Shown one piece after another: positions 62,056 to 64,000 of a stretch of 64,000 nt of DNA (positions within the stretch are counted from its first letter, which is position 1; each line of letters starts with the position of its first letter). Source of the stretch: Eubacteriales bacterium (GTDB lineage: Bacteria; Bacillota; Clostridia; Lachnospirales; Lachnospiraceae). The translations under genes were made by a program, and so were the position numbers. A model generated the notes under the pieces. The model did not search any database. It had not been told where the DNA came from and worked only from the letters and a program-made list of their open reading frames with translations. The stretch is from NCBI GenBank assembly GCA_030533405.1, contig JAUNJF010000008.1, positions 1 to 64,000 of the forward strand. The letters are read 5' to 3'.

Positions 62056-62991
62056 GTGGAATTAAAATTATCAAATCAGGAAGAAAATGAAAATAAATCA
62101 GGTGGATTAAAATTAAGCGGTGGTTCTGATTTTTCCCAGACAAATGTGAAAAAAGAAAAGGATAATCCATGGGATTTTCAGAAAGAAAATGATGTAATAG
62201 AGGTAAAATCGATTAGCAATACAGCAATGTCAGAAATCAATGCACACACGAATACATATCAGAGTGCAAATGATGATACACATATTGTTGTGAAAATTGG
62301 GAAAATAGTTGTTTATGCATGTATGATTTTTATGATTGGTTCTATGATTTGGATTTGTAATCAGCCTCAGGTGGATATGTATCAGTGCTTGATGAACTTG
62401 TCGCCAATGTACTCTGTTTGTGAACTTGCATTTATTATAGACGCTGTTATGGTGAACGTTTTATATGATAAAAAGATTTCGTTGATTATTTGGTCAATTG
62501 TATTTCCGTTTATCTATCCGATGAAGCGTGATAAGCATGTGGATCGGGGCGGTGCAATTGGTGTGGTTGGATTATTAGCATACTTGGCAGTTGTGGTTGC
62601 ATTGGTTTCCAATGTTATGACTTCGCTTACAAAGTATGGTACGCTTGTAATGAATCCCAATCAGGAAATCAGAAGTACAGCTGTTGCATTTTTAGATACG
62701 ATGCAGAAATCAGGTGATAGAACATTTGGTAATAAGCTGCAAAGTAATTTGACGATTGAAGATATTCAGGTAGAAATAAAGGGATCAACGACTACAATTA
62801 TGGTAATTGGTATGGGTAGATATGAGGTAAGAACCGATGGTATCATGGATTATGTAACCAATAAGGTTCCAACAGAGTTAGTGTTCCAAAAAGATGGAAA
62901 TTCTAATTATCATATTGTCGGTGCGGTAACCAATAATACAACTTTGTCTAACAGTAATGTAGAGGCGTTTTGGAACCTATACATGCATTAG
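62056..62991 (+). CDS. Three-helix membrane protein with N-terminal GLKL tag
   Basis: A protein of 311 residues if started at the GTG at 62056, which has AGAGGAG about 10 bases upstream; an in-frame GTG at 61987 lies inside the leader stem-loop. The ~75-residue hydrophilic N-terminus contains ELKLSNQ and SGGLKLSGGSD, recalling the C-terminal tags of the proteins at 57764 and 58354. Helices follow at VVYACMIFMIGSMIWIC, CELAFIIDAVMVNVLY with SLIIWSIVFPFIYPM, and AIGVVGLLAYLAVVVALVS. The C-terminal ~110 residues form a small soluble domain. Function unknown. The response-regulator gene follows 12 bases later. Confidence 0.72.
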   Translation: MELKLSNQEENENKSGGLKLSGGSDFSQTNVKKEKDNPWDFQKENDVIEVKSISNTAMSEINAHTNTYQSANDDTHIVVKIGKIVVYACMIFMIGSMIWICNQPQVDMYQCLMNLSPMYSVCELAFIIDAVMVNVLYDKKISLIIWSIVFPFIYPMKRDKHVDRGGAIGVVGLLAYLAVVVALVSNVMTSLTKYGTLVMNPNQEIRSTAVAFLDTMQKSGDRTFGNKLQSNLTIEDIQVEIKGSTTTIMVIGMGRYEVRTDGIMDYVTNKVPTELVFQKDGNSNYHIVGAVTNNTTLSNSNVEAFWNLYMH

Positions 62992-63003
62992 AAAGGGGCA
63001 AAC

Positions 63004-63678
63004 ATGATAGACATTAAAATTTTGTTAGCAGATGATGATGAGTTAGCCAGAAACCTTGTAAAAGAGGTATTGGTTGATGAGGCATATGAATTTATAGAGG
63101 CAGAAAATGGTCAACAGGCATTGGATTTATTTTATGAACATAAAGATTTATCCCTTGTGATTTTAGATATTATGATGCCAGATATTGATGGTATTACAGT
63201 GTTAGAAGAGATACGCTCTGTATCAGAGGTTCCAGTGCTGGTATTGACGGCATTAGGCGATAGTGAGGATGAGTTGATGGGACTTCAAAGTGGTGCCAAT
63301 GATTATGTGAGTAAACCATTTCATTGTGAAATCTTAGCACATCGAATTAAGAATTTATTGAAGCTTACAAAGGTACAAGGGTTAAATACAAGTCGGTTTG
63401 AGCATTTGGTTGTGGATTATGAAATGCGCAAAATATATGTTGATGAGGAAGAAGTGCTTTTGAATAACAAGGAATTTCAATTGCTAGAGCATTTGATTCA
63501 AAATCAGGGCGTTGTGCTTTCCAGAGAAAAGATTTTAAATTGTGTTTGGGGGCATGATTACGATGGCGATGCGCGTACCATTGATACACATGTGAAGATG
63601 TTACGTGCGAATTTAAAAATGGCAGGAGAATATATTAAAACCGTTCGTGGTGTTGGCTATTGTTTTGATGCAAAGTAA
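63004..63678 (+). CDS. OmpR/PhoB-family response regulator without an adjacent kinase
   Basis: A 224-residue regulator. The receiver has the acidic residues in LADDDELARN, the phosphoacceptor in VILDIMMPDIDGI, VLTALGD for the Thr position and the Lys in YVSKPFHCEIL. The winged helix includes LNNKEFQLLEHLIQNQGVV and TIDTHVKMLRANLK, ending in TVRGVGYCFDAK. It is linked by only 12 bases to the upstream membrane protein. No histidine kinase follows: asd comes next. Its kinase must be elsewhere, or signal input comes another way. Confidence 0.92.
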   Translation: MIDIKILLADDDELARNLVKEVLVDEAYEFIEAENGQQALDLFYEHKDLSLVILDIMMPDIDGITVLEEIRSVSEVPVLVLTALGDSEDELMGLQSGANDYVSKPFHCEILAHRIKNLLKLTKVQGLNTSRFEHLVVDYEMRKIYVDEEEVLLNNKEFQLLEHLIQNQGVVLSREKILNCVWGHDYDGDARTIDTHVKMLRANLKMAGEYIKTVRGVGYCFDAK

Positions 63679-63743
63679 AAAATTGTGTACAAAAAATAAC
63701 AAAAATTACAAAGGTTTCATTATAAAATGCCAATTTTCTGTAT

Positions 63744-63802
63744 TTATGTATAATTTACTTGATAAAATAGGTGGATTAGAGTATGATTACCAAGTAAAAA
63801 GG
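63744..63802 (+). promoter_or_regulatory. Inverted repeat in the asd leader
   Basis: TTTACTTG and CAAGTAAA are complementary arms about 30 bases apart upstream of asd. A second small stem, CTGATG with CATCAG, lies nearer the start codon. TATAAT just before the first arm is a possible -10 box. I do not recognise a lysine riboswitch here. Confidence 0.4.
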
Positions 63803-63856
63803 TAAATAACTGATGTTTTTATGACTCATCAGAATAATCATAAGAGGAGTAAGACT

Positions 63857-64000
63857 ATGAGTGAAAAATTAAAGGTAGGTATCCTTGGTGGTACTGGTAT
63901 GGTAGGTCAGAGATTTATTGCACTTTTGGAGAATCATCCATGGTTTGAGGTAACAACAATTGCAGCAAGCCCAAGAAGTGCTGGTAAAACATATGAAGAG
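63857..64000 (+). CDS. asd: Aspartate-semialdehyde dehydrogenase (3' end outside window)
   Basis: Only the first 48 codons are in the window. The N-terminus reads [20 protein letters not shown], then [20 protein letters not shown], which is the NADP-binding start of the archaeal/fungal-type Asd rather than the E. coli type. The enzyme reduces aspartyl phosphate on the way to lysine, threonine, methionine and diaminopimelate for the wall. AAGAGGAG precedes the ATG at 63857. A leader with an inverted repeat separates it from the response-regulator gene. Confidence 0.9.
   Translation, partial: MSEKLKVGILGGTGMVGQRFIALLENHPWFEVTTIAASPRSAGKTYEE

Noticed and set aside
63679-63856. Possible lysine riboswitch before asd
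   Set aside because: The gap is about 178 bases and lacks the conserved junction motifs. Only simple inverted repeats are seen.

Overview
This window looks like chromosome of a low-GC, butyrate-producing, spore-associated Firmicute, most likely a member of the Lachnospiraceae (Coprococcus-like is my best guess, from gene content only). The evidence is a complete acetyl-CoA to butyryl-CoA operon, a separate ptb-buk pair, a small acid-soluble spore protein, a LysM-GH18 cortex-lytic type enzyme, Firmicute gene orders (tig-clpP-clpX-lon-ysxC and rho-rpmE-DUF1385-prmC-prfA) and strong AGGAGG-type ribosome binding sites. I see no rRNA, tRNA, CRISPR array, intact transposase or prophage.

Layout. 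1-4.1 kb: the 3' part of a coiled-coil protein with a degenerate AAA+ domain, an MreB-family protein and a YgiQ-type radical SAM protein. 4.2-10.6 kb: thlA-crt-hbd-bcd-etfB-etfA, with conspicuous hairpins in two of its gaps. 10.6-14.4 kb: a secreted transglutaminase-like protein, a purine permease and a LysM-GH18 hydrolase. 14.4-16.6 kb, minus strand: ptb-buk behind a good sigma-A promoter, so butyryl-CoA can be turned into butyrate with ATP gain. 16.7-22.7 kb: a 1875-residue surface protein and an alpha/beta SASP. 22.9-29.3 kb: the trigger factor/Clp/Lon quality-control cluster and the GTPase YsxC. 29.3-31.0 kb, minus strand: a DUF4364 protein and malic enzyme. 31.3-36.5 kb: rho, rpmE, a DUF1385 protein, prmC, prfA and a small hydrolase-like protein.

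36.7-42.6 kb is a two-component system with a three-gene ABC exporter and a PDZ-S41 peptidase. It has a direct-repeat operator candidate placed over the -35 box of the transporter genes. 42.7-45.8 kb holds an unrecognised membrane protein and then a stretch of broken genes (GNAT, PHP phosphatase and a 38-codon fragment) around one intact HIT gene. The GNAT remnant contains overlapping RNA pairings with terminator logic.

45.8-57.7 kb is branched-chain amino acid and serine synthesis: a divergent LysR regulator, then leuC-leuD, a BspA-like leucine-rich-repeat surface protein lodged inside the leu cluster, leuB, ilvD, ilvB, serC and serA. No ilvN lies beside ilvB.

57.7-64 kb is the least explained part. 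Three unrelated membrane proteins share a short GLKL-containing tag that I predict to be cytoplasmic in all three. They are interrupted by an Rpn/PD-(D/E)XK family gene and a DUF4143-type ATPase. The ATPase is bracketed by two identical 39-base terminators. The third GLKL protein follows a structured leader with a 15-codon upstream ORF, and is followed by a response regulator with no kinase next to it. The window ends inside asd.
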